Assembly (NCBI GenBank): GCA_017476305.1
Contig: JAFVAA010000877.1
Span: 1 to 17,273, forward strand
DNA length: 17,273 nt
DNA from: Lachnospiraceae bacterium
Lineage (GTDB): Bacteria > Bacillota > Clostridia > Lachnospirales > Lachnospiraceae
Direction: 5' to 3'
This document shows positions 1-8,407 of this stretch, one piece after another. Below the pieces are notes generated by a model that did no database searches, was not told the origin of the DNA, and worked only from the letters and a program-made list of their open reading frames with translations. Each line of letters starts with the position of its first letter. The stretch's first letter is position 1. The translations under genes were made by a program, and so were the position numbers.

Positions 1-351
1 TCTGCAAAACTCTTACTTGAGGATGACGATTACAGAGGTGCTGCTAACCGTTCCTATTATTCGATTTATAATGCGATAAGAAGCATATTTGCTTTAGATA
101 GCGTGGAATTTAGATGACATTCGGGAAATATATCTCATTTTAGGAAAGAATATATCCAAACCGGAGTGTTTGACAAAGAACTATCTCAAATTGTTGGAGA
201 CGCATTTGAGGTCAGAAGCGATAGTGACTATGATGACAATGTTATTATAAGCAGATCTGATGTAGAAGAGCAGGTTCAAAATGCAGAAACATTTAATAAG
301 ATTGTAAAGGCATATCTTGAAAAGAGGTATGAAAATACAGGAGAGAAATAG
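1..351 (+). pseudogene. HEPN-domain protein, 5'-truncated by the window and interrupted by an in-frame stop
   Basis: Frame 1 is open from the window edge, reading SAKLLLEDDDYRGAANRSYY and onward to EFR, then hits TGA at 115-117 and continues in the same frame with HSGNISHFRKEYIQTG to TAG at 349-351. The pattern of an alanine/tyrosine-rich helix (AANRSYYSIYNAIRS), a conserved HSG turn, a helix ending in KTG/QTG-F and an acidic SDYDD segment is that of HEPN-domain proteins (COG1895/PF05168-like). These are often the partner of a minimal nucleotidyltransferase in toxin-antitoxin or other nucleotide-binding modules; any such partner would lie left of the window and is inferred, not seen. The codon now read as TGA falls where relatives usually have Lys or Arg before HSG, and CGA or AGA to TGA is a one-base change. 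TGA is a normal stop here (the lipoprotein at 12273 ends in TGA), so recoding is unlikely. A GTG at 166 could restart only a C-terminal fragment. Confidence 0.7.
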
Positions 352-393
352 AAAAAGCTGAAAAAGTATTAGTTTTAGTTTTTCAGCTTTTTC
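351..393. terminator. bidirectional intrinsic terminator between convergent genes
   Basis: A perfect 15-base inverted repeat, GAAAAAGCTGAAAAA (351-365) and TTTTTCAGCTTTTTC (379-393), is separated by a 13-base loop. The A/T-rich outer stem supplies a U tract in both directions. It lies directly after the HEPN stop codon and downstream of the minus-strand BspA-like gene, so it can end transcription of both. Confidence 0.8.
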
Positions 394-455
394 ACAATAT
401 AAATATATTTAACGTTTTTCATCTGTAATTAATTTAGTGTGAAAAGTAACATTTT

Positions 456-3400
456 TTACTTTTTCTTTTTAACCTTAAATTTTATCGTCGTCTTTTTTGA
501 CTTTTTATCTGTAATAATCAACTTGTTCCACTTTCCAGCCTGTTTTAGATATTTCTTATACTTGGACAGCTTGAAAGAGAAGCTCTTTTTGCCCTTCCCT
601 TTGATCGTCTTTTTATTGATCTGGATCGTTTTAATGCCATCCGCATCTTTAATCGTAACTTTTTTCGAAACGGAATAAGTTTTCTTATTTTTCAAATTTA
701 TTTTCGCAGCATGATTTTTCTTACTGCTCGCAGACGGCGCAGCAGTCGGCTTTGGACTCACGGCTGGTTTTGCACTCGCACCTGGCTGCGTACTTGCATC
801 CGGCTGTGCACTCGCATCCGGCTTCGCGCTTGTCCCCGGCTGTGCACTCGTATCCGGCTTCGCACTCGTTCCCGGCTGCGCGCTCTCACCCGGCTCTGCA
901 CTCGCATCCGGCTTCGCACTCGTTCCCGGCTGCGCACTCTCGCCTGGCCGTGCGCTCTCGCCCGGCTTTATACTCGCACTTGGCTGTGCGCTCCCACCCG
1001 GCTCTGCACTCGCACTTGGCTGTGCGCTCTCACCCGGCTCCGGGCTGGACGAAGCCGCAGGGGATGCTGACGCTTTCGCTTCACTTTCCGAATGCCCCTT
1101 TCCTTCGCTCACCTTTCCGGTACTGTCTACCACTCCGACGTATTTTACAGAATCTGCAATCACAGAATCGTCGAACTTCACCTGGATCATCGGACGAATT
1201 CCTATTGGTGCAGAAGCTGTATGACCAATCCGGTCCACCGTCCCATCAGCACCCACGACAGAAACCATACTATCCCCATGCGCAATCTTGCTGCTGTCAA
1301 AATAAGGCAGAGCTCCCCAGGCACAATAACCACCCTCCACAGGCGAAGCATTCTCCGACTGTGCCAGTAAAGCTGCAGTATAGTCTGTCGCTTTTGCCTG
1401 ACGATTTTGATCTTTGATATATGCTTCCTTCCTAAAACAGCTGTACGGATAGGTGCCTAATACGTCCTTTGCGCTGATCACGAAGGATGTCGCCGTGACT
1501 CTCTTATTTCCATCATCATAATCCTTGATTGGAAAGAGACCGCTGATTTCTGATTCTGTAAATGCCTGCTGCAGAAAACCATGGTCCGTAAAATCCGTAA
1601 GGTTCGTATTCCATCCTGCACCCTTTCCGTTCAACCAGCTGTACAGCTCGCTGCAGAGCGCGGTCGGCTGTTCCCAGGAAGAAGTATTCCAGAGGTAATG
1701 ATCCTGATCTCCCTTTCCGACATAGCGGCTGGTGCCGAATCTCCTATAGTCCAATACCCGGTCAGCGATAAGCACACCTACGTTTTGTATATCTTTACCG
1801 GCGTAGTCCCTTCCATGTGTGAAGTTCAATAATCTCCAGCGAATCGGCTCGTATTTATAGTAGCTGTATGCTCCGGTCGTTTCATCATAAACTCTCCGAT
1901 ATTTATTTTCACCGATCGTAGTATCATTTGCCGCATCCCAGCTCGTCTGGCCGCCCGACAGTGTACGATAAGCATCATCCCCTGCATTCACCTTCGTCTG
2001 CGGATAGCTGCCAAACTCTAGTAAAGAATACTCTACCGTATAATCCTTTTCCTGCTTATAATAGGTCGGAACAGATAACTCATTTTCCCCGAGTTGATAA
2101 GTACCCTTCGGTTTTGAATCAGGAATCGAAACAGCCGTCTCCCCGTCTGAAGATGCATCTGCTGCTTCCGGAGATACTGTCACGGAAAAACTGGTGCTTA
2201 TGTCTCCATAGTTTACCGTAACCGTCTGTACCCCGGGCTGTCTGGCAGAATACCCGGAGGCTGCTGTATCCGAAATACCGGTCACTGCTTTCGTACCATC
2301 TGAAAAGGAAATCGTCACCTCCATACCGGAAAGACTGATTTCTTCCCCAAACACATAGGTCGTCTTCGTCGGCTTATTTACAGAAAAGCGAATATCCGCA
2401 ATCTTTTTCCCGCTATTTGCTACCAGTCCGGGCGCATCCATGCCATCTGCCAGATACCATGTCCCATCAAAATCAAACCCTTCGAAGCTCGAAGCCTGCT
2501 TCATCGCATCTGCCGTCAAAGCAGTTGTCGTCGTGCTGCTGTCACTTTCCCACGCTGCACCACTATAGCTGTCAGAGGAACCGGCCGGCCTTACATAATA
2601 AGAATAGAGGACCGGTATTTTCCCACCGCCACAGATTCCTTTCTTTCTACTCTCATCGGCACTTTTTTCACCCGGGATCTTCTCCTGCTTTCCTTCCATT
2701 TGTCCAATGCTGTAGCACCTGGTCACCGGACCTCCTGTGGTGCCGTAGGCAAATCCTACGATACCGCCGGTATATCCCTTTCCATTGTTCGGAATATCAT
2801 CATAGACGTAGCTCTGAGACTTTTGAAGTACCGTTCCCATTTGTGCAGCCAGTTCGATTACCTGATCAAAGATCTTATCGATTCCCTCTAAAAAGTAAAA
2901 GCTTCCATCCATATGGCATTTTCCGGAAATATCTGCCCGGTTATAGCAGTCTGCTACCTCCATCGCACCATTTAACATCCCGGCGATACCGCCGGCAGCG
3001 GCATAGGTTCCTGTCCAGGCATTTAGTGTGGCAGCATCGTATTTATTGTAAACATCGGATACAATTTCTGCAGTATTATAGCACCGGGAAATCGTTCCTT
3101 CTCCGATAGCAATTCCCGTAATCCCACCGGCACCATTCCAGACATCATATGCAGAGGATTTTAAATAGGTATTCTCCAGATTATCTAAAAAGTTCGCATT
3201 GGAATCATTTTCCTGAAAAATACCTTCGAAATTTCGATAGAGACCTACACTTGCAGTATTCACACAATCCGAAAGACTGCTGCTCTCTGCCATTCCACAG
3301 ATTCCCCCGAGGAAACGATGGAGCGCAAAATCCGGATCTTCCATTTTCATAGACTGATAATAAACTGCCGCTTCGTTCCTGCAGTTTTTCATCACGCCCT

Positions 3401-4969
3401 CGGAAAGATAGCCAACCAAGCCGCCCACATAAGTATTTTTATAATCTGTAGAAATCGCTTCACCAGTCCGAAGTGCCACTGTGCCGCTCACACTGCAGTT
3501 TTCTACAGAGGCTTTTCCCGCAACGCCTGCTGCACCTGCTAATGCACCCAGGCTCTGCAGCTGTTTCTCCGTTTTAGAAGTTACCTCAGAATAATCCGGT
3601 CGTACGGATACATCTTTTAAAGACAGGTTCCGTACCGTTCCGTCCAATTGGCCAAACAGTCCTGTCATGCGCGTTTTCGGTGCTCCGCTAATCTTTAACC
3701 CACTGATGGTATGGCCATTTCCATCAAATATACCGGAAAATCCTACATTGGTCTTTCCCGTCGTTCCATCCGTTCCTAAAGGCCGCCATCCATTTTCACC
3801 CTCACAGAAAGCTGACAAATCAATATCTGCTGTCAGACGATAGTTTCCACTCATATTCCCTTCAATATTTAAAAGCTGTTCAGCACTGCTGATCTGTGTA
3901 TAGGATTTGTTTTCAGACGGAGAGCTCTTTGTCTCTGCAAAGCGGGCAGCCTCTGCGGCAGCCGTCGTGGCCTGGAACGCGATCCCATTGTCGTTCGCGA
4001 ACTCTTCTGCATAGCTTCCTCTGATTCCCCGAATCGTCTTTAATTCTACAGGCATCTCTGCGTCAATGCGTTCTACTCCCGCAGGAATATAAAGACTGGT
4101 AAGCGATGTCGTTTCTCCCAGATTCCGTTCTACAAACAGAAAACCTTTTCCGATTTTTTTCAAGCTCTCCGGAAGCTTTAATTCCGACAAAGCATCGAAC
4201 CGGGAAAACGCATACTCCGGAAGCTCCGTGAGCCCCTCCGGATAGATCACCCGTCTCACATCAATACATCCCTCCAGATTTCCTACATATTTTAACGTAG
4301 ACGGGAGTTCCAGCGTATGCAGCGGTGTATATCCCCCCTGCTGGCGGTTTCCACCATGGATTGCAGAATCACCGATATATTCCAGTCCTTCATTTAATTC
4401 CAGCCTTGATAAATGGCTACAGCCCGAAAATGCCTTTACTCCGATGGAAAGACAGGTATCCGGAAGCTTGATATGCGTAAGCCTGGTACAACCTGCAAAA
4501 ACCGCTTCTCCCAGTACCGCAGCCTTCGTCTCCTCAAGATTGATTTCCTGCAGCTTCACGCAATTCTGAAATACTCCGGTTGCAATATGCTCCAAATTTT
4601 TCGATAACCGGACACTGTATAGATTTCTACAGCCCTCAAAGACAGTAGATGACATGAACCGGACACTATCCGGCATAACGACCTTCTCTATCTGCTGGTT
4701 ATTTCTGAAAACACTTGGTCCAATGGAAACCGTACCATCCGGAATCTGAACCGTCTTTCCAGAACCAGCCACCTTCGTCAGAATTCCCTCCTTGACCGTA
4801 TAGGTCCTGCCCCCAATCGTCTTTTCAAATGTGTCATTCTTTAATTCGGCAGAAAGCCCCGCTGCCTTAGCGGTACCCCCCCTGACCGAAGATCCGGGTA
4901 TGCCGAAATCAAAAGACTCGATGCCATGATTGCTGCAAGCATCTGCCTGCCTAACTTAAATTTTCTCAT
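456..4969 (-). pseudogene. BspA-like leucine-rich-repeat/GLUG/DUF6273 surface protein, frameshifted after the signal peptide
   Basis: The likely start is the ATG at 4969, preceded by a strong AGGAGG site and encoding MRKFKLGRQMLAAIMASSLL, a signal peptide. That frame ends at 4841. The body is in another frame, open continuously from about 4900 to 456 (1438 residues if counted from a GTG at 4772). The total span is 3n+2 bases, so one added base restores a protein of about 1,500 residues; a G7 tract (minus strand, 4876-4882) lies in the frame-change zone. Body domains, numbered from 4772: BspA-type LRR_5 repeats 10-265; a beta-helix region with GLUG motifs GGLVGY, GGICGM, GGITGI, GGIAGM and GGIVGF between 450 and 675; a Big_3-like Ig domain 790-866; a DUF6273-like domain about 912-1205 (LLEFGSYPQT to IGIRPMI); a Ser/Ala/Pro linker 1234-1350; a Lys-rich C-terminal cap 1351-1438. 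Such proteins are cell-surface or secreted and are linked to adhesion in relatives; the role here is inferred. No LPXTG anchor is visible. Confidence 0.8.
723..1073 (-). repeat. 18-base tandem repeats encoding a Ser-Ala-Pro linker
   Basis: About 117 codons of the BspA-like gene consist of imperfect hexapeptide units such as PGESAQ, PGTSAK and PDASAQ, that is an 18-base period. The units alternate acidic and basic forms (SAEP, SAKP, SAQP). Such a linker would be an extended, wall-spanning or glycosylatable stalk. The repeats also generate long meaningless reading frames on the plus strand (Arg-rich and His-rich). Confidence 0.85.
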
Positions 4970-5009
4970 ACTTTTACCTCCTGATTTTTTTGATGTCAGT
5001 GCCCAGGGG

Positions 5010-5100
5010 CTGTGCACAAATAATTTACTCGTTTTTTGAACACAAACACCATATATGCATGTGTTCCTGCTCAAAAAATGGTAAATTTAATTTTGCACAG
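5010..5100. repeat. 91-base imperfect palindrome
   Basis: The ends are CTGTGCACAAA (5010-5020) and TTTTGCACAG (5091-5100). Inside them AATTTAC pairs with GTAAATTT, TTTTTTGA pairs with TCAAAAAA, and GAACAC (5039-5044) pairs with GTGTTC (5061-5066), around an ATATATGCAT core. It lies in the probable untranslated leader of the BspA-like gene and would form a long RNA hairpin. A MITE-like origin is possible but there is no clear target duplication. Confidence 0.6.
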
Positions 5101-5167
5101 TTCCGAAGGAACCGTTAATTAAAATGAATTTCCATTTCGTTAGTGAGTTTGCACAGTTCCTAAGGAA
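5092..5167. repeat. pair of 20-base direct repeats with TTCC-AAGGAA dyad
   Basis: TTTGCACAG followed by TTCCGAAGGAA occurs at 5092-5111, and TTTGCACAG followed by TTCCTAAGGAA at 5148-5167. The two copies differ at one base and start 56 bases apart. Each contains a small dyad (TTCC-N3-GGAA), and the left copy forms the right end of the 91-base palindrome. They could be protein binding sites or remnants of repeat-element ends. Confidence 0.6.
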
Positions 5168-5256
5168 TGGCTCCGACATCGCTTATTTATTAATTCTATT
5201 ATTTTATCAAAAAACGGGTTCTATGTCTATTAAAATTTCTATTTTTGAGCACAAAG

Positions 5257-5303
5257 AAAAAAATGTTTGCGTGCTGTTTAAAATACAAATAGCACACAAA
5301 CAT
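5257..5303 (-). terminator. intrinsic terminator of the 5326-5943 gene
   Basis: In minus-strand RNA, ATGTTTGTGTGCT pairs with AGCACGCAAACAT (13 bases, one U-G wobble) and is followed by six or seven T. The wobble would be a C-A mismatch on the other strand, which supports the minus direction. It starts about 20 bases after the stop codon. Confidence 0.85.
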
Positions 5304-5325
5304 CTTTGATGACCTGCTACAGCTT

Positions 5326-5943
5326 TCATGCCCTGACGTCAACGGAATTCGGACTGGTACTCATACCGGCAGTGCCAAAGGAGGCATTCGGCGAAAGATT
5401 TGCCTGTGATTTCTTCAGGCTTGCTTTTGCAGCTTCCTCCCGTAAAAGCTTCTGTGCCACGGTATTGATCTTCTTTGCATACTTCCCGAGGCTCTTTGAA
5501 AGATCCCCGGATAAGATCTTTTCCATCTTGGCCGAGCTGGTTTCTAACATTTTTTCCTTATCGAGCTCCATCTTCCCTGTAGATGTAATCTTAATCCCTA
5601 TGGATTCAAAAGCCTCACGGTTGTCCTTCAAGAACTGCTTCATCTTTTTCATATGACGCTCCAATTCAGAAGACTCTGTTTTTCCTGCACTTCCTACGGT
5701 ATTATTATAGGTTTCAATCAGAACCTTTGCATTGTTATAAATATTTTTTCCGTTATCCTTATCATAGGAAATTTCCTGCAAATTTGTCGTAATCTTTCCC
5801 AAAGCACCGGAATCTGCAGACAAAAGCTCTGTACTCCCATAAGTAGCACGGCTCGCTCCTTTTCTCGCATAACGATTCGATGAATAGCAATTTCTTAATA
5901 AATAATCATAATTGATAATATTTGCTCCTGAAATTGATGCCAT
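5326..5943 (-). CDS. uncharacterised 205-residue protein, weakly FliD-tail-like
   Basis: I do not recognise a named family. The start is the ATG at 5943 (MASISGANIINYDYLL), chosen because a strong GAGGAGG precedes it; the upstream in-frame extension to 6081 has no such site and runs through the promoter dyad. The protein has no signal peptide or membrane segment. Residues about 65-140 are helical and charged, with a pattern (YNNAKVLIETYNNTV, then SIGIKITSTGKMELDKEKM) that resembles the tail of the flagellar cap protein FliD, where a filament-binding helix precedes a G-I-x-x-x-x-x-G-x-x-x-x-D segment. This is a similarity of pattern only. The C-terminus is Ser/Ala/Asn-rich. It is monocistronic, with its own promoter region and terminator, between the ribosomal operon and the BspA-like gene. 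Similar short proteins in Lachnospiraceae are annotated hypothetical. Confidence 0.8.
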   Translation of the reverse strand: MASISGANIINYDYLLRNCYSSNRYARKGASRATYGSTELLSADSGALGKITTNLQEISYDKDNGKNIYNNAKVLIETYNNTVGSAGKTESSELERHMKKMKQFLKDNREAFESIGIKITSTGKMELDKEKMLETSSAKMEKILSGDLSKSLGKYAKKINTVAQKLLREEAAKASLKKSQANLSPNASFGTAGMSTSPNSVDVRA

Positions 5944-5986
5944 GGCAATTTCCTCCTCTTTTCCATATCCCGCTGTAAGAAACTGT

Positions 5987-6030
5987 ATTATATACTCATT
6001 CACGAAAAACCTGCTTTTTTCGTAAATGAG
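5987..6030 (-). promoter_or_regulatory. TATAAT box and 15-base dyad upstream of the 5326-5943 gene
   Basis: A perfect TATAAT lies at 5992-5987 (minus), 44 bases before the start codon. No good -35 is present at 17 bases (AGCAGG). Instead that position is the centre of a dyad, CTCATTCACGAAAAA (5995-6009) and TTTTTCGTAAATGAG (6016-6030), 14 of 15 positions complementary. The dyad may be the site of an activator or repressor replacing -35 recognition. Confidence 0.45.
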
Positions 6031-6114
6031 CGCACCGGTACAGCGGCACCTAAAGAATTCTTCTATAAATGTTATCGTCAAAAATTCAGATTTGCTTTAT
6101 AGGAGCGTATGCAT

Positions 6115-6154
6115 CCTAAAAAGAGCAGGGCGAAAACTCTCGCGCCCTGCTCTT
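6115..6154 (-). terminator. intrinsic terminator after rplA
   Basis: AAGAGCAGGGCG (6121-6132 on the plus strand) pairs with CGCCCTGCTCTT (6143-6154), a 12-base GC-rich stem with a 10-base loop. On the minus strand it is followed by TTTTT. It lies 22 bases after the rplA stop codon, so the ribosomal operon ends here. Confidence 0.9.
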
Positions 6155-6175
6155 CACGTACGAAACAGTATTTGA

Positions 6176-6868
6176 TTACAGATACTTCAATGTATTTAAC
6201 TTCACACCAGGTCCCATCGTGCTGGAAATGGACACACTTCTATAGTACTGTCCCTTTGCAGCAGATGGCTTTGCCTTCGTGATCGCGTCCATCAGTGCAT
6301 CAATATTCTGTACCAGCTGCTCCACGGAGAAAGAAACCTTTCCTAGCGGTACATGAATGATGTTTGCCTTATCCAATCTGTACTCAACCTTACCGGCTTT
6401 AATATCGTTGACCGCCTTTGTCACATCCATCGTAACCGTTCCGGCCTTCGGGTTCGGCATCAGGCCCTTTGGTCCGAGAACACGTCCCAAACGTCCTACA
6501 ACGCCCATCATATCAGGTGTAGCTACTACTACATCAAAATCAAGCCATCCGTCATTCTGAATCTTCGGAATGAGTTCCTCTCCACCTGCATGATCTGCAC
6601 CAGCAGCTAAAGCCTCATCAATCTTTTCACCCTTCGCAAATACGAGCACACGTACTGTCTTACCTGTTCCGTTCGGTAATACTACAGCACCACGCACCTG
6701 CTGGTCTGCATGACGGCCATCGACACCAAGTCTGATATGAGCCTCTACCGTCTCATCAAACTTCGCGGTCGCCATTTCTTTTACCAGCTTTACAGCATCC
6801 TCTACTTCATACTGCTGCGTTCTGTCTACTTTCTTCACAGCCTCAATATATTTCTTTCCTCTTTTCAT
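6176..6868 (-). CDS. rplA: 50S ribosomal protein L1
   Basis: This 230-residue protein is full length for bacterial L1. Diagnostic segments are [15 protein letters not shown] at the N-terminus, [26 protein letters not shown] near residue 130, and GPGVKLN near the C-terminus. L1 binds 23S rRNA helices 76-78 to form the mobile L1 stalk that helps release tRNA from the E site; in many bacteria it also represses its own operon by binding the L11-L1 mRNA. A GGAGG site (TGGAGGTTTAG) precedes the ATG. It is the last gene of the operon and is closed by a strong terminator; rplJ and rplL, which usually follow in Firmicutes, are absent. The 148-base gap to rplK holds two hairpins. Confidence 0.98.
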   Translation of the reverse strand: MKRGKKYIEAVKKVDRTQQYEVEDAVKLVKEMATAKFDETVEAHIRLGVDGRHADQQVRGAVVLPNGTGKTVRVLVFAKGEKIDEALAAGADHAGGEELIPKIQNDGWLDFDVVVATPDMMGVVGRLGRVLGPKGLMPNPKAGTVTMDVTKAVNDIKAGKVEYRLDKANIIHVPLGKVSFSVEQLVQNIDALMDAITKAKPSAAKGQYYRSVSISSTMGPGVKLNTLKYL

Positions 6869-6906
6869 AATCTAAACCTCCATAGTGGTGTTAACGGCGG
6901 GTTCAT

Positions 6907-7000
6907 GGCACGAAACGTGCCGGCCTCCCACAACGTCCATACTTATAACAGTCTTTTATAAATATTTGCTCAACCTACTGGTGCCTTCATCCTTGCACCA
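6907..7000 (-). promoter_or_regulatory. two hairpins in the rplK-rplA intergenic mRNA
   Basis: TGGTGC and GCACCA (plus 6979-6984 and 6995-7000) enclose a 10-base loop reading AAGGATGAAG in the mRNA. GGCACG and CGTGCC (6907-6912 and 6916-6921) form a tight hairpin with a three-base loop. They may be RNA processing or L1 feedback sites; the sequence does not prove either. Neither has a U tract for termination. Confidence 0.45.
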
Positions 7001-7016
7001 AAAAACTTGTAACGGA

Positions 7017-7442
7017 TCACTCCTCCACAGCTACGCCCATACTGCGTGCAGTACCTGCAATCATGCTGATAGCTGCTTCTAAAGTTGCAGCATTTAAATC
7101 CGGCATCTTCGTTTCTGCAATTTCCTGAAGCTGCGCCTTTGTAATCGTAGCCACCTTCTTCTTGTTTGGTTCACCAGAACCAGACTGAATCTTACATGCC
7201 TTTTTAATCAGAACGGCTGCAGGCGGAGTCTTTGTGATAAAGCTGAAGCTCTTATCCTGATATACGGTGATTACTACAGGAATGATCATACCATCCTGGT
7301 TTGCTGTCTTTGCATTGAATTCCTTTGTAAATGCTACAATGTTCACTCCGTGCTGACCAAGTGCCGGTCCAACAGGAGGTGCCGGTGTTGCCTTTCCAGC
7401 AGGAATCTGTAATTTGATATATCCTTCGACTTTCTTAGCCAT
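7017..7442 (-). CDS. rplK: 50S ribosomal protein L11
   Basis: This is a 141-residue protein of normal length. The N-terminal domain has [20 protein letters not shown] and [14 protein letters not shown], the proline-rich motif contacted by thiostrepton-type antibiotics. The C-terminal rRNA-binding domain has [13 protein letters not shown] and ends in GTARSMGV. L11 binds the GTPase-associated centre of 23S rRNA and supports factor-dependent GTP hydrolysis and stringent-response signalling. I chose the ATG at 7442, which has an AGAGGT site; the frame is open upstream to 7553 but that extension is Lys/Glu/Ser-rich leader sequence with no family similarity. It sits between nusG (131 bases upstream) and rplA. 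Confidence 0.98.
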   Translation of the reverse strand: MAKKVEGYIKLQIPAGKATPAPPVGPALGQHGVNIVAFTKEFNAKTANQDGMIIPVVITVYQDKSFSFITKTPPAAVLIKKACKIQSGSGEPNKKKVATITKAQLQEIAETKMPDLNAATLEAAISMIAGTARSMGVAVEE

Positions 7443-7526
7443 TTTTCTACCTCTTTCTGCACTACGTTTTTTCTTCCGCTCCATTCCGCACTTCGCGTCA
7501 GAACCGGAAACTTTTTCTTCGCTTTC

Positions 7527-7549
7527 GTGTCCGGTAGTGCTTAGGACAC
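7527..7549 (-). promoter_or_regulatory. leader hairpin between nusG and rplK
   Basis: GTGTCC and GGACAC form a perfect six-base stem with an 11-base loop in the 131-base nusG-rplK gap. The L11-L1 leader is where L1 autoregulation acts in other bacteria, so this gap is the natural candidate, but I see no decisive L1-binding motif. Confidence 0.35.
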
Positions 7550-7573
7550 TCATTTACCATAAAACAGAATCTT

Positions 7574-8095
7574 TTATATAACGTCTACATCGTTAAAACT
7601 CATTTCTACCGGTGTCTCGCGGCCAAACATATCCACATTGATCGTAACCATACGATTCTGGTGATCGATCTGACGCACGATTCCTGTAGAGCCTTCCCAT
7701 ACACCAGAGTTCACCTCTACCGTATCACCGATACTAAATGGTACATTTGGTGCATCCTCTTTAAGCCCCATACTTTCCATTTCTTCATCCGTAAGCGGAA
7801 CCGGCTTGGATCCCGGACCTACGAATCCGGTCACACCTCTTGTGTTCCTGACCACATACCAGGTGTCATCGTTCATGATCATGTTGATAAGAACATAAGC
7901 AGGAAACATCTTTTTCTGCTTCGTTTCCTTCTCTCCGTTCTTTTCCTCAGTCACATTCAACATAGGAACGGATACTTCGAAAATCTGATCCTGTAAATTT
8001 CTATTTACGATCGTTTTCTCAATATCCATCTTTACCTTATTCTCATACCCTGAATAAGTATGAGCAACATACCAATGTGCTTCTGCATCTGCCAT
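7574..8095 (-). CDS. nusG: transcription termination/antitermination factor NusG
   Basis: At 173 residues this is a standard NusG. The NGN domain (about 6-105) begins HWYVAHTYSGYENKVK and contains MFPAYVLINM and the VRNTRGVTGFVG segment; the KOW domain (about 120-155) has GDTVEVNSGVWEGSTGIV. NusG binds the RNA polymerase clamp and modulates pausing and elongation, and the KOW domain links to the ribosome or Rho. An AGGGTGAT site lies about 10 bases before the ATG. The gene follows secE by 13 bases and is clearly co-transcribed. The short insertion NGEKETKQKK near residue 55 is a normal variable loop in Clostridia. Confidence 0.98.
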   Translation of the reverse strand: MADAEAHWYVAHTYSGYENKVKMDIEKTIVNRNLQDQIFEVSVPMLNVTEEKNGEKETKQKKMFPAYVLINMIMNDDTWYVVRNTRGVTGFVGPGSKPVPLTDEEMESMGLKEDAPNVPFSIGDTVEVNSGVWEGSTGIVRQIDHQNRMVTINVDMFGRETPVEMSFNDVDVI

Positions 8096-8108
8096 AAGTC
8101 TATCACCC

Positions 8109-8354
8109 TTATCCTATCTGAATAATCTTGTCAATGCCAAGTCTGATCACAAAATCAAGCAGAGCAATGACTGCACCTAAAATTACCGTTACAACGACTA
8201 CCGCAGTGGTCTCTTTCACAATCGTATCCCTGTCCGGCCAGACTACTCTATGGAATTCCCCTTTCAGAGCCTTAAAAAAACCACCTTTCTTTTTGTCCGT
8301 CTTTGCAGTTTTTTCTGTTTTCTTTGGTTCGTTCTTGATTTCAGAATCTTCCAT
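8109..8354 (-). CDS. secE: preprotein translocase subunit SecE
   Basis: This 81-residue protein has a charged Lys/Glu/Thr-rich N-terminal tail (1-25), an amphipathic helix GGFFKALKGEFHRVVWPD with the family signature VVWPD, and a single transmembrane helix (about 48-70). That is the minimal one-helix SecE of Gram-positive bacteria. It clamps SecY in the membrane and is essential for protein export. An AAGAGGT site precedes the ATG. It is located between rpmG (53 bases upstream) and nusG (13 bases downstream), the usual order. Confidence 0.96.
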   Translation of the reverse strand: MEDSEIKNEPKKTEKTAKTDKKKGGFFKALKGEFHRVVWPDRDTIVKETTAVVVVTVILGAVIALLDFVIRLGIDKIIQIG

Positions 8355-8407
8355 ATTTTACCTCTTTCCCGCGCCATCCCATGACGCCGATACTAATACA
8401 CAAATAA

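Larger units (their letters stand above)
4970..5325. other. 356-base intergenic region upstream of the BspA-like gene
   Basis: There is no coding sequence. From right to left it holds the terminator of the 5326 gene, an AT-rich stretch with a possible TTGATA at 5205-5210 but no matching -10, the 20-base direct repeats and the 91-base palindrome, and then the AGGAGG ribosome binding site (about 4976-4981). I could not pick a convincing promoter for the BspA-like gene. Confidence 0.5.

Noticed and set aside
723..1073. Regular repeats suggesting a CRISPR array
   Set aside because: The period is 18 bases with no spacers and the repeats are codon-phased within a protein linker.
711..1417. Long plus-strand frames (Arg-rich 711-1070 and His/Pro-rich 752-1417)
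   Set aside because: They are antisense shadows of the 18-base repeat linker and following codons of the BspA-like gene, with low-complexity content and no ribosome binding site.
5010..5100. Insertion sequence end or full transposon before the BspA-like gene
   Set aside because: There is no transposase frame and no clear target duplication; only the palindrome itself is supported.
5944..6081. N-terminal extension of the 5326 gene
   Set aside because: It runs across the TATAAT box and dyad and has no ribosome binding site, whereas the ATG at 5943 has GAGGAGG.
7443..7553. N-terminal extension of ribosomal protein L11
   Set aside because: The frame is open to 7553, but L11 is highly conserved and begins [11 protein letters not shown]; the extension is leader sequence.
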